The notes under the pieces: generated by a model
What the model saw: only the letters and a program-made list of their open reading frames with translations
The model's database searches: none
What the model was told of the DNA's origin: nothing
Shown: one piece after another, positions 1 to 7,179 of the stretch
Numbering within the stretch: position 1 is the stretch's first letter
Layout of the letters: each line of letters begins with the position of its first letter
From: Deltaproteobacteria bacterium
GTDB lineage: Bacteria > Desulfobacterota > Desulfarculia > Desulfarculales > Desulfarculaceae
Assembly (NCBI GenBank): GCA_021815655.1
Contig: JAKAGJ010000020.1
Coordinates: forward strand, 1-11,005
Direction of reading: 5' to 3'
DNA length: 11,005 nucleotides
Position numbers and translations under genes: made by a program

Positions 1-220
1 GAACATCCGCCCAACGGTAGCGCACAAGCCGTCCTAGCTTGACGTAAGGAATCCCTCGGCGGTGGAACCTATCTCCACGGAGGGTACTTACAGCCCGGCC
101 GGTGGCCTCGAACACCTGGAATTCGTCAAGCAGGGTGTTAGGCTGATAGGTTGCCGGGTCCAAAACCCGGGGCTGTGGGCAGCGGCGGTTGGAGCCTTTG
201 GTAGTTGGCGATTGTTGCAT
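1..220 (-). CDS. AlpA/excisionase-like helix-turn-helix protein (5' part, runs off left edge)
   Basis: Translated from the ATG at 220, the frame stays open to the window edge and gives 73 residues. After a polar, proline-rich N-terminus of about 35 residues there is a short winged-helix pattern: F-x-A-T-G-R-A-V-S-T-L-R (about 41-53), then RRGIPYVKLGRLVRYR and WADV (about 58-73). The G-x-P-(Y/F)-x-K-(L/I)-G-R-x-V-R-Y element is characteristic of AlpA-like and MerR-type excisionase DNA-binding domains. The start has a clear Shine-Dalgarno (AAGGAG, 8 nt upstream). In integrative elements such proteins act as recombination directionality factors or as transcriptional activators of the integrase. 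Which applies here is inference. Position downstream of the integrase on the same strand supports a role in element control. The C-terminus is missing only because the window ends. Confidence 0.7.
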   Translation of the reverse strand, partial: MQQSPTTKGSNRRCPQPRVLDPATYQPNTLLDEFQVFEATGRAVSTLRGDRFHRRGIPYVKLGRLVRYRWADV

Positions 221-250
221 GGCGTTACTCCTTACTCATAGTTTTCGGAG

Positions 251-279
251 AGTATCGCCAGGTTGACTTAACACGTCAC
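251..279 (-). promoter_or_regulatory. Candidate promoter for the AlpA-like gene
   Basis: On the minus strand GTGACG (274-279) and GATACT (251-256) are separated by 17 nt. Each matches four of six consensus sigma-70 positions, and they lie about 30 nt ahead of the ATG at 220. The match is modest and the site is found by eye only. Confidence 0.3.
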
Positions 280-290
280 AGTGCAGAAAC

Positions 291-306
291 CTCTCTGGTT
301 AGAGAG
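291..306. repeat. Small hairpin between element genes
   Basis: CTCTCT and AGAGAG form a perfect 6-bp stem around a GGTT loop, in the 123-nt gap between the 218-residue gene and the AlpA-like gene. There is no T-run on either side, so it is not a convincing intrinsic terminator. It could be a weak terminator or an operator, or be incidental. Confidence 0.3.
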
Positions 307-343
307 CTTCCTGCTTGATACACACAAATTTGGGTTAATGTAA

Positions 344-1000
344 TTAAAAACGGTGCCTTAGGGCGGGCCTGGCCAGGGCTGGGATGGACTCCTGTGAATA
401 TTCGTAGCCGAGTGCTTCTAAGGTAAACCATACCAGCCGGCCAAATTCTGATAGCCCCCCGCTGTCGGGGTGATAGCTAGCCTTGGGCTCTTTGCCCGTC
501 TCTTTTTTGTAGAGGCATCCCAAAAACATTATAAATTCATGCCGGGCAATGGGTTGGCGACGGCCACTTTTACCTGTGGTCTCCTCCAAGCCAAGAGTGT
601 TAGCAATCATCCCCATACGAGTGATAGTCTGCATAAACTCGCCGACGACCTTGCGCCAGTTGACATGATCCTGAATGGCACCGATAAGTTTCTCCCAATT
701 GACGCCATTGGCAGTACCGTCTTGGTCCGGGGGATAGGGCCAAAGCTTCAGTTGCTCAGCAAACGGCAGTGCGTCCCAAGCGACGACAAACTCATTGGCG
801 GCGGCAGACAGTCTTCTATGCGATTTGCTGATAGATGAAGGGGCAAACCGCTTCCCCCTCGGTCGATGCTCTCCGCTCATTAAGAGAACGATCCCAAACA
901 AATGGAGAGTCTCGAGGGCTTGCTCACTGAAGGCCACGCCTGCATCAGCGGGGGCTTGTTGTAGCGCCTCTAGGGCTTGGCGAAAATCATCATCGTCCAT
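344..1000 (-). CDS. Hypothetical protein of an integrative element, 218 aa
   Basis: I do not recognise this family. The protein starts with an acidic MDDDDF and has no visible signal peptide or membrane segment. It is mixed alpha-helical in appearance. The central part has tryptophan-rich stretches (VAWDALPF, KLWPYPPD, NGVNWEKL, DHVNWRKV, about residues 74-118). The C-terminal part (KKETGKEPKASYHPDSGG, then EFGRLVWFTLEALGY, about 166-200) recalls small conserved hypothetical proteins found next to integrases in phage-like elements. That is a stylistic resemblance, not an assignment. The ATG at 1000 is the first in-frame start after an in-frame TGA (1009-1011). The nearest strong Shine-Dalgarno (AGGAGG, about 1015-1021) is too far away and instead precedes a codon of the overlapping small ORF, so translation may be coupled. 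Base composition is visibly lower in GC than the chromosomal genes. Confidence 0.7.
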   Translation of the reverse strand: MDDDDFRQALEALQQAPADAGVAFSEQALETLHLFGIVLLMSGEHRPRGKRFAPSSISKSHRRLSAAANEFVVAWDALPFAEQLKLWPYPPDQDGTANGVNWEKLIGAIQDHVNWRKVVGEFMQTITRMGMIANTLGLEETTGKSGRRQPIARHEFIMFLGCLYKKETGKEPKASYHPDSGGLSEFGRLVWFTLEALGYEYSQESIPALARPALRHRF

Positions 1001-1088
1001 GGCGCCGTCTCATCGAATTTACCTCCTGTGGTTGGCGCGGCATGGTGGGCGGGTCCGCCTTTTCGATCGGCCGAGCTAGCCGCATCAC
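990..1088 (-). CDS. Possible small ORF, 32 codons, between integrase and the 218-aa gene
   Basis: A frame opens at GTG 1088 (or the adjacent ATG 1085) and ends at TGA 990-992, overlapping the first 11 nt of the 218-aa gene. An AGGAG (1097-1101) lies 8 nt upstream of the GTG, and a second strong AGGAGG sits inside the frame, 8 nt ahead of an internal ATG at 1013. The peptide is basic and ends in RRRHGR. It begins 21 nt after the integrase stop. It may be a real small gene, or a short coupling cistron whose terminating ribosomes restart on the downstream gene. No family is recognisable, and chance cannot be excluded at this length. Confidence 0.3.
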   Translation of the reverse strand: MMRLARPIEKADPPTMPRQPQEVNSMRRRHGR

Positions 1089-1109
1089 TATTCAATCTCC
1101 TATTTTTTT

Positions 1110-2279
1110 CTAATCCTCAATGGGCTTCAAGCTAACCACCTTCCCGCCAGCCTCTTGCCCTTGAGCGGCCCGGCCGACAATCTCCCCGGCCAGGTTGGAT
1201 GCCGAGCGCAAGGCGTCGTCTCTCAGATGGGCATATCTCAACACCATGTTGGGGCTCTTGTGGGTCAGGAGCTTTTGCAGGGTCATAAGGTCTACCTGGC
1301 CGCTGGAGGCCAGCATGCTGGCGTAGACGTGGCGCAGGCCATGGAGGGCGCGGAAATCAGCAGGCAGGCCAGCCTTGGCCTTAAGGCGCTTCAGCGTCTT
1401 GTTGATATCGGCCCGCTGGCCTCCATCGCGGCCTGGGAAAACAAAATCGCTGGTGCGTGGCAGGGACAGAAGCAAGTCCCGGGCTGCATCATTCATGGGG
1501 ACCCGCTGGTCCTGGCCTCCCTTGGGGTCTACCAGGGAGATGAAACCGCGCTCAAAGTCAAGATGCGACCACTGGAGGCGGAACATCTCCCCACGCCTCA
1601 TGCCGCTGTAAAGGGCCAACAGCATCATCTTGCCAGCGTGGGGGTGGGGGTCCTCCAGGGCGGCCTTGACCAGGGCGGCCAACTGGTCCGGGGCCAAGTC
1701 CTCGGTTCGCAGGTTGTTGACCCTGGGCATTTCAATCTTGAAAGCTGGGGCCTGGCATAGGTGCTTCCGCACCCCGAAATTGACCAGCCGGCGCAACAGC
1801 TCCAAGGCATTGCGGACGGTGGCCGGCTGGTGGCCCTTGGCCAGCCTGAGGCGCAGCCGGTCCACGTCCAGGGGGACAAGCTGGGAGGGTTCCTTGTCGC
1901 CAAAGGCGGGCTTCAAGTGTAGCTGGTAACGGTTTTCGTCGGTGACGATACCCTTCAGGTCTGGCGTCTGGCGCTTGTATTCGTCCCACAGGCGGTCGAA
2001 GGTCCAGCGGTTAGCTTCGGCTTGCGCCAGGCGCTCGGCTTCTTCGCGCCGCGCCTCGTTGCTGGGAGCATGGCCAAGGATTCGTTCAGCCCTCAAGGCG
2101 GCGGCCCTGGCGGGGGTCATGTCATGTTGATGCTGACGCCCGGCCTTTTCCTCTACCGCCTTGCCGTCCTTTCGGTAGCGGATGTAGTAAATGCGCTCCG
2201 GCTTGCCCGTGGTCAGGGAGGTTCCCTCGACATAGACCACCCCGGGGTATTGGGTCTTGATTCGCACCTGCTTTGGCAT
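1110..2279 (-). CDS. int: Tyrosine recombinase / integrase (389 aa)
   Basis: This is a site-specific recombinase that inserts and excises the element. All catalytic positions of the phage-integrase family are visible: Arg in YSGMRRGE (about R228), the beta-hairpin Lys in DPKGG (K253), H-x-x-R in LHGLRH (H313, R316), His in LLTHKS (H340) and the nucleophile Tyr in LRYAHL (Y349). The N-terminal 60 residues (YPGVVYVEG, then YYIRYRKDGK) look like an arm-type DNA-binding domain. A SAM-like core-binding domain follows at about 90-180 (WTFDRLWDEYK onwards). The ATG at 2279 is chosen because AAAGGAG lies 6-9 nt upstream and a sigma-70-like promoter sits just before it. The longer frame from 2369 would start upstream of that promoter. 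Length is normal for the family. The gene lies about 200 bp from the tRNA-fMet fragment that is its probable attachment site. Confidence 0.95.
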   Translation of the reverse strand: MPKQVRIKTQYPGVVYVEGTSLTTGKPERIYYIRYRKDGKAVEEKAGRQHQHDMTPARAAALRAERILGHAPSNEARREEAERLAQAEANRWTFDRLWDEYKRQTPDLKGIVTDENRYQLHLKPAFGDKEPSQLVPLDVDRLRLRLAKGHQPATVRNALELLRRLVNFGVRKHLCQAPAFKIEMPRVNNLRTEDLAPDQLAALVKAALEDPHPHAGKMMLLALYSGMRRGEMFRLQWSHLDFERGFISLVDPKGGQDQRVPMNDAARDLLLSLPRTSDFVFPGRDGGQRADINKTLKRLKAKAGLPADFRALHGLRHVYASMLASSGQVDLMTLQKLLTHKSPNMVLRYAHLRDDALRSASNLAGEIVGRAAQGQEAGGKVVSLKPIED

Positions 2280-2334
2280 GGTGGCTCCTTTCGCCTGGCC
2301 TGGCCTTCCCCCACATTTCCCCCACACACTTTCG

Positions 2335-2363
2335 AGAATACAAGGGCAACCAAGGCAAGTCAA
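2335..2363 (-). promoter_or_regulatory. Probable sigma-70 promoter of the integrase gene
   Basis: On the minus strand TTGACT (2358-2363) and TATTCT (2335-2340) are spaced by exactly 17 nt. The -35 box matches five of six consensus positions and the -10 box four of six. The predicted transcript starts about 50 nt before the ATG at 2279, leaving room for the AAAGGAG ribosome-binding site. The spacer contains one copy of a GGGCAACC repeat that may be an integrase arm site. Confidence 0.55.
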
Positions 2364-2440
2364 GAGCAATACCCAGCCGCCAGGTCAACGTTATGTCCCG
2401 CTTAAATAAAGGCTTAATCTAAAATGGGGGCAACCTAAGT
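2344..2440. repeat. Candidate integrase arm-type direct repeats (GGGCAACC-AAG)
   Basis: GGGCAACCAAGG (2344-2355) and GGGCAACCTAAGT (2428-2440) share the first eight bases and the following AAG, in the same orientation, between the integrase gene and the tRNA fragment. Integrases with an N-terminal arm-binding domain use repeats in this position. One copy lies inside the integrase promoter, so binding could autoregulate it. Only two copies are seen, and the assignment is inference. Confidence 0.35.
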
Positions 2441-2475
2441 AAACTGGAAGAAAAGGGCTTGAAAGGCTATCCCTC

Positions 2476-2524
2476 CGGGCTCATAACCCGAAGGTCACAG
2501 GTTCAAATCCTGTCCCCGCTACCA
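2476..2524 (+). tRNA. 3' half of tRNA-fMet (CAT), probable att site
   Basis: The sequence reads as the 3' anticodon-arm side of a tRNA. It has CGGG before the loop CTCATAA (anticodon CAT at 2482-2484), the CCCGA stem strand and variable loop AGGTC. The T arm is ACAGG-TTCAAAT-CCTGT, followed by acceptor strand CCCCGCT, discriminator A and encoded CCA. Three consecutive G-C pairs in the anticodon stem are the hallmark of bacterial initiator tRNA. The 5' half is absent: no AGCGGGG-like or CGCGGGG-like acceptor strand or D arm occurs at the expected distance (about 2448). Even the outer anticodon-stem pair is broken (C at 2475 against A at 2491). This is the duplicated 3' segment left by integration, so it is not a functional tRNA gene. 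Confidence 0.85.
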
Positions 2525-2563
2525 AAATAAAAACAGGGCCTTGGGAGCAATCCCGAGGCCCTG
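2525..2563 (-). terminator. Intrinsic terminator of the GGDEF-EAL gene
   Basis: A 13-bp stem (CAGGGCCTTGGGA with TCCCGAGGCCCTG, one G-T pair) closes on a GCAA tetraloop. On the minus strand it is followed at once by TTTTTATTT (2525-2533). This is a strong rho-independent terminator for leftward transcription from the large signalling gene. Its T-run abuts the tRNA CCA end, so read-through into the element is prevented. It would not terminate plus-strand transcripts, as no T-run follows on that side. Confidence 0.85.
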
Positions 2564-2573
2564 ATCCATTGTG

Positions 2574-2609
2574 GGCCCGCCGAGCGGCTGAGCTTGGTCC
2601 CGGCGGGCC
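2574..2609 (-). repeat. Second GC-rich inverted repeat just after the stop codon
   Basis: GGCCCGCCG (2574-2582) and CGGCGGGCC (2601-2609) form a perfect 9-bp stem around an 18-nt loop, directly after the TAA of the GGDEF-EAL gene and ahead of the terminator hairpin. It has no T-run of its own. It may protect the mRNA 3' end or assist termination. Confidence 0.45.
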
Positions 2610-5600
2610 TTAGCCGGCGGCGCTCAGCAGGGCCAGAAACTCCGCCGGGGGCAGGGGCCGGCTGAAATAATAGCCCTGGTACTCGTCGCAACCGTTGGCG
2701 CGCAAAAAGTTAAGTTGCTCCAAGGTTTCCACGCCCTCGGCCACCACCTGCAATTCCAGGGCGTGCCCCATGGCGATGACCGTCTGCACGATGGCGGCGT
2801 CGTTCAAGTCGTGGGTCAGATCGCGCACAAAGGTCTGGTCGATCTTGAGCGCGCTCAGGGAGAAGCGCTTCAGGTAGCTGAGCGAGGAGTAGCCGGTTCC
2901 GAAGTCGTCCAACGACAAACGCACGCCCATGGAGGCCAGGCCCACCAGCTTGGCGATGGCCTTGTCGACGCTCTTGATCATGGCCCCCTCGGTGATCTCC
3001 AGCTCCAGGCAGACCGAGGGCAGCCCGGTTTCCCGTAGTATCTCCTCCACCATCTCCACCAGGTTGTCCTGCTCGAACTGGCGGGGTGAGAGGTTGACCG
3101 AGACGCACAGGTAGGGGTGCCCGGCCTGGCGCCAGGCCTGGGCCTCATGGCAGGCCCGGCGCAGAACCATCTCGCCGATGGGCAGGATCAGCCCCGTTTC
3201 CTCGGCCAGGGTTATGAAGGCCCCGGGCATCAACAGCCCCTGGCCCGGGCGCTGCCAGCGCACCAGGGCCTCCATGCCCACCACGCGGCCGCTGGCCACC
3301 TCCACCTTGGGCTGATAATGGGCGATGAACTCGTCCTGCTCAAGGCCCTGGCGCATTTGCGATTCCAGGCGCAGACGGTGTTGTATCTCGGCGTTGAGGG
3401 CGGGGGTGAAGAGTTGGAGGTTGTTGCGCCCCTGGTCCTTGGCCCGGTACATGGCCATGTCGGCGTTTTTGAGCAGGGTTTCGCTGTCCTTGGCATCGTC
3501 GGGAAAAAAGGTGATGCCCATGCTGGTGGTAATGAAAAGCTCCTGCCCCTGGATGAGAAAGGGCTCGGCCAGGGCCTTCAAGATGCGCCCCGCGGCCTCC
3601 AGGGTGTCCTCGGGCCGGGCCACCTCGCGCAGGATCATGGTGAATTCGTCGCCGCCCAGGCGCGAGACGGTGTCGGTTTCACGCAGACAGCGCTTGAGCC
3701 GCCGGGCCGTCTCTTGCAGCAATTGATCGCCGGCCTGGTGCCCCAGGCTGTCGTTGACGCGCTTGAAGTTGTCCAGGTCCAAAAATACCACCGCCAGGCG
3801 CTCGCCCTCGCGGTCGGCGTGGGCGATGGCCTGGCCCAGGCGGTCCTTGAAGAGCACCCGGTTGGGCAGGCCGGTGAGCGCGTCGTGGAAGGCCTGGTGC
3901 TTGATGCGCTCCTCCTGGCTCTTGATGTCGGTGATGTCGTGGAAGATCACCACGTAGTTGGCGATGCGCCCCTGGGAGTCCTTGACCAGCACCACGTTGA
4001 GCCATTCGGGATAGGCCTCGCCGTTCTTGCGGCGGTTCCAGTATTCGCCGCTCCAACGTCCCCGCTCGGCCAGGCTGGCCCATATCTCCTGCAGGAACTT
4101 GGGGTCATGCCCCTCGGAGCGAAAGACGTCCAGGTCCTTGCCAATGATTTCCCCGGGCCCGAAGCCGGTGATGGCCGAGTAGGCGGCGTTGACCATGTGC
4201 ACCTTGCCCTCGGGGTCGGCGATGATGATCCCTTCCAGGCTGTTCTCGAAGACGGTGCTGGCCATTTGGCGCTGGTGCTCCAGCTGCTTGCGCTCGGTGA
4301 CGTCCTGGCCGTAGAAGTAGATCTCGCCGGTGTCGGAAACCGGCGTGGAGGTGAAGATATAGTTGCGCCCCTCAATTTCCACCTCGAACTCCCGGCCGGA
4401 GGAGGAGGCGGGTCCCCGGTCCAGGCCGGGCAACAGGATGACCGGCGCCGGGCTCCCCTCCTGGCAGTTGCCGTCGCCCAGGGACAGCCGGCAGGCCTGG
4501 TTGGCGTAGGTGATGATGCCCTGGGATGAGACGCGCAGCACGGGGTTGGGATTTTCGTCGGGGAACTTGGCCAGCACCCGCATGGATTCCTCGGCCCGCT
4601 TCAGCTCGCTGATATCCATGCCATAGATGTTGACGTAGCCGGCCTGGGCCACCGGCACGAAGGACAGGCTGAAGATGCGCTCCCCGGCCCGGACCTCGGT
4701 GGTCTGCAAGGCGCTGGTGGCCAAGGCCCAGGAGGAGGCGTCCCGCAGGCCGCGGGGCTGCTCCTGGTCGTCCTCGCGGTCGCACCACAGCAGTTGCAAT
4801 AGGCGGGAGGCCGGCTGATTGGCGTAGAGCAGCGAGCCATCGGGGGTGAAGCGCATCACCGGGTTGGGGTTCTCGCCGGGGAAGCGGGCCAGGGAGGCGA
4901 TCTTCTCCTGGGCCAGCTTACGCTCGCTGACGTCCATGGCGATGGCGATGGCCAGGCGGCGGCCATCGGCGGTGAGCCCCAGGGGCGAGCCGCTGAAATG
5001 CCAGGTGAGCAGGCGTCCGTCCTTGGCCCGCACCGCGATCTCCCCGAAATCCTCGCGGCGGTCCAGGTGATAGAGCATCTCGATGCTCCGCCGCGCCTGC
5101 TCGGCCTGCTGGCCATAGGCCAGTTGCGTGAAGCGGGCCAGGGTTGGTATGTCGGCCAGGGTGTAGCCGCTCAGCTCGCTGAAAACGTCGTTGACCATGA
5201 GTATCTCGCCGTCGTCGGCGTGAATCAGCATGGGCAGCGGCGCCCACTGCACGGCCCGGCGCAGACGCTCCTCGCTGTCGGCCAGGGCTTCCTGGGCCGC
5301 CTGGCGCTGGCTGATCTCCCGTTGCAGGTCGCGGTTGGCCGCCTCCAGCTCGCGGGTGCGCTCCTTGACCTTTTTCTCCAGCTGGTCGCGGGCCTCGGCC
5401 AGGCGTTGCCGGACCAGGACCTGCTCGGTGATGTCCATGGCGAAGATGGCCACCTGGGTGATCCTGCCCTCGGCGTCGCTGATGGGGCATTGATGATGGT
5501 CGAAGTATCTGCCCCCACGCTGGTCCTGAAAGCGCACCGCACGGCCGCCGCGCAGGACCTCTCCCAGGTGCCGGCGCCGGCTCTCGGCCAGCTCCGGGGG

Positions 5601-7007
5601 CAGGAATTGGTGTATGTCCCGCCCCAGGAACTCCGCGGCCTGGCGGCCCAGGCGCTGGGCGGCGGTCTGGTTGATGGCCAGCACCACGCCCTGGGGGTCC
5701 ACCAGCAGCAGGGATTCGGGGTTGGCGCTGACCAGATTGCGCAGGGTCCGCTCGCTGTTGCGCAGGGCCTCCTCGGCCCGCTTGCGCTCGCTGATGTCCT
5801 CCACCACGGCGATGTGGCGGCTGGGCGGCTGCCCCTTGGGCCACAGGGGCGCCACGGTTAGCTTTATCCACACCACCGAGCCGTCCTGGCGGATGTGGCG
5901 TTTTTCCAGGGAGAATTCGTCGATTAGCCCCTGTTTGAGCCGCTCCATGTGGTCCAGGTCGCTGGCCAGGTCGTCGGGATGGGTGATCTCCATGAAGGTG
6001 CTGGACAAAAGCTTTTCGCGGCTGTGCCCCATGATCTGGCAGTGCTTGCGGTTGACCCTTAAGAAGCGGCCGCTTAGGCTGTCGATCTCGGCCACGCCCA
6101 CCGCGGCCTGCTCGAAGATGGCCTTGAAGCGCTCCTGGCTTTCGCGCAGCGCATCCTGGGCCCGGCGCTGCTCGGTCACGTCGTGGATGATGGAGTGCAG
6201 CAGGGTGCGTCCGCCCCAGGTCACGGGGCCGGTGTGCACCTCCACCTCGCGCAGCTCGCCCGAAGCCAGGCGGTGCGTGAAGTTGAAGACCAGCTTTTCC
6301 CGCCTGAGGGCGTCCTCCATGTCCCGCCGCACTTGTTCGGCCGGGGAGGCGTTGAGTTCAAAGGCCTTCTTGCCGACCAGCACCGGGCGCGCATAACCGT
6401 AAAAGTCGTATGCCGCCTGGTTGGCGTCCACGATGGAGCCGTCAACCGGGTCGACGATGAGCTTGATGGCCTGGTTGGTTTCGAAAATCTGGCGGTAGCG
6501 CTCCTCGTTCTCCTTGATGATGGCCTGGGCCTGCTTGAGGGCCTGGTTTTGTCTCTCCAGGTCGGCATGGCGCTGGCGCAGCTCCTGGTTTGCCGCCTCG
6601 AGCTCGGCGCCGCGCTGGGTGAGCAGGCGCTCCAGGCGGCCGCGCTCCAGGCCGGTTTCCACGGCGGCGTGCAGGGTGGTCTTGTCGAAGGGCTTGACCA
6701 GATAGCCCACGGGCTGGGACGCCCGCGCCCGGTCTATGGTGGAAGGGTCGCCGGAGCCGGTGATGAAGATGCAGGGGATGGCCAGACGCGAGCGCAGGCG
6801 GTCCGCGGCCTCTATGCCGTCCATGTCCCCGGGCAGGCCGATGTCCATCAGCGCCAGGCTGGGTCGCCGGCGCTCGGCCAGTCGCAGGCCTTCCCGGGCG
6901 TTGCCGGCGGTGAGCGGCGGGGGGTAGCCCAGGGCCTCCAGGTAGCGGACCATCAGGGCGCGGAAAATGTCGTCGTCTTCCACTACCAGAATCAAATCTG
7001 CGGGCAA
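2610..7007 (-). CDS. Receiver-multiPAS-GGDEF-EAL cyclic-di-GMP signalling protein (about 1465 aa)
   Basis: This is a soluble bifunctional c-di-GMP enzyme candidate with no membrane segment. Its receiver (about 5-122) has acidic E10-D12, phosphoacceptor D55, T83 and K105. A coiled coil (about 125-168) follows. PAS domains lie at about 169-283, 294-411, 418-531, 579-700, 705-805, 810-908 and 913-1033, with a second coiled coil at about 533-578. The GGDEF domain (about 1036-1202) has an intact GGDEF (1118-1122) and an RxxD inhibitory site (RETD, 1109-1112) five residues before it. The EAL domain (about 1215-1460) keeps E1246 of EALVRW, N1305, E1337, D1367-D1368, K1388, E1424 and Q1444. Both diguanylate cyclase and phosphodiesterase activity are therefore possible, and the net direction cannot be read from sequence. 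The start is taken as TTG 7007, 8 nt after AGGAG (7016-7020) and just before the receiver. In-frame GTG 7139 and ATG 7088 lack a good ribosome-binding site. Confidence 0.93.
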   Translation of the reverse strand: MPADLILVVEDDDIFRALMVRYLEALGYPPPLTAGNAREGLRLAERRRPSLALMDIGLPGDMDGIEAADRLRSRLAIPCIFITGSGDPSTIDRARASQPVGYLVKPFDKTTLHAAVETGLERGRLERLLTQRGAELEAANQELRQRHADLERQNQALKQAQAIIKENEERYRQIFETNQAIKLIVDPVDGSIVDANQAAYDFYGYARPVLVGKKAFELNASPAEQVRRDMEDALRREKLVFNFTHRLASGELREVEVHTGPVTWGGRTLLHSIIHDVTEQRRAQDALRESQERFKAIFEQAAVGVAEIDSLSGRFLRVNRKHCQIMGHSREKLLSSTFMEITHPDDLASDLDHMERLKQGLIDEFSLEKRHIRQDGSVVWIKLTVAPLWPKGQPPSRHIAVVEDISERKRAEEALRNSERTLRNLVSANPESLLLVDPQGVVLAINQTAAQRLGRQAAEFLGRDIHQFLPPELAESRRRHLGEVLRGGRAVRFQDQRGGRYFDHHQCPISDAEGRITQVAIFAMDITEQVLVRQRLAEARDQLEKKVKERTRELEAANRDLQREISQRQAAQEALADSEERLRRAVQWAPLPMLIHADDGEILMVNDVFSELSGYTLADIPTLARFTQLAYGQQAEQARRSIEMLYHLDRREDFGEIAVRAKDGRLLTWHFSGSPLGLTADGRRLAIAIAMDVSERKLAQEKIASLARFPGENPNPVMRFTPDGSLLYANQPASRLLQLLWCDREDDQEQPRGLRDASSWALATSALQTTEVRAGERIFSLSFVPVAQAGYVNIYGMDISELKRAEESMRVLAKFPDENPNPVLRVSSQGIITYANQACRLSLGDGNCQEGSPAPVILLPGLDRGPASSSGREFEVEIEGRNYIFTSTPVSDTGEIYFYGQDVTERKQLEHQRQMASTVFENSLEGIIIADPEGKVHMVNAAYSAITGFGPGEIIGKDLDVFRSEGHDPKFLQEIWASLAERGRWSGEYWNRRKNGEAYPEWLNVVLVKDSQGRIANYVVIFHDITDIKSQEERIKHQAFHDALTGLPNRVLFKDRLGQAIAHADREGERLAVVFLDLDNFKRVNDSLGHQAGDQLLQETARRLKRCLRETDTVSRLGGDEFTMILREVARPEDTLEAAGRILKALAEPFLIQGQELFITTSMGITFFPDDAKDSETLLKNADMAMYRAKDQGRNNLQLFTPALNAEIQHRLRLESQMRQGLEQDEFIAHYQPKVEVASGRVVGMEALVRWQRPGQGLLMPGAFITLAEETGLILPIGEMVLRRACHEAQAWRQAGHPYLCVSVNLSPRQFEQDNLVEMVEEILRETGLPSVCLELEITEGAMIKSVDKAIAKLVGLASMGVRLSLDDFGTGYSSLSYLKRFSLSALKIDQTFVRDLTHDLNDAAIVQTVIAMGHALELQVVAEGVETLEQLNFLRANGCDEYQGYYFSRPLPPAEFLALLSAAG

Positions 7008-7094
7008 GGATCGCGCTCCTGTTTCCCGGCCGGCGGGGGCCTGGAAGGTATATGGCTTTAATACCAATATGCGATCAAAGCCATCCATGGCCCT

Positions 7095-7107
7095 GATCGC
7101 CAATCGG
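7095..7107. repeat. Possible third, degenerate copy of the CGCCAATTGG half-site
   Basis: GATCGCCAATCGG here matches GAACGCCAATTGG at 7205-7217 in 11 of 13 positions and has the same orientation. It may be an additional binding site for the factor that would recognise the inverted repeat at 7180-7217. It could also be chance. Confidence 0.25.
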
Positions 7108-7179
7108 CCGGGCAAAAACGTGGTTTTACTCAGCCTCACGAGCGCTTACACGCTCGACGGGCCATCCCCGGCCCGCATG

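Larger units (their letters stand above)
1..2524. mobile_element. Right end of an integrative element inserted in tRNA-fMet (partial)
   Basis: The interval holds a complete tyrosine recombinase, an unknown accessory gene and an AlpA/excisionase-like gene, all on the minus strand. It is closed on the right by an isolated 3' half of an initiator tRNA. Recombinase, excisionase-type helix-turn-helix and tRNA fragment together are the usual signature of a genomic island or prophage-derived element. The right boundary is placed in the tRNA anticodon arm (about 2476-2490). The left boundary is outside the window. The stretch 221-1109 looks clearly less GC-rich than the chromosomal genes to the right, which fits horizontal acquisition. 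No structural phage gene, replication gene or cargo system is visible here, so the kind of element (prophage, satellite or island) cannot be named. Confidence 0.75.

Noticed and set aside
470..838. Plus-strand frame of 122 codons
   Set aside because: It is antisense to the 218-aa element gene, without a ribosome-binding site or domain. The minus-strand frame fits the operon orientation better.
2280..2369. N-terminal extension of the integrase by 30 residues
   Set aside because: The extension starts upstream of the probable -35 box and has no ribosome-binding site, while ATG 2279 has AAAGGAG.
2448..2524. A complete tRNA-Met gene
   Set aside because: No acceptor 5' strand, D arm or matching outer anticodon-stem base exists upstream of 2476. 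Only the 3' half is present.
3117..4529. A 470-codon open frame on the plus strand
   Set aside because: It is antisense to the GGDEF-EAL gene, with the same low-complexity composition and no recognisable domain. Similar frames at 4998-5861, 5614-6396 and 6183-7061 were dropped for the same reason.
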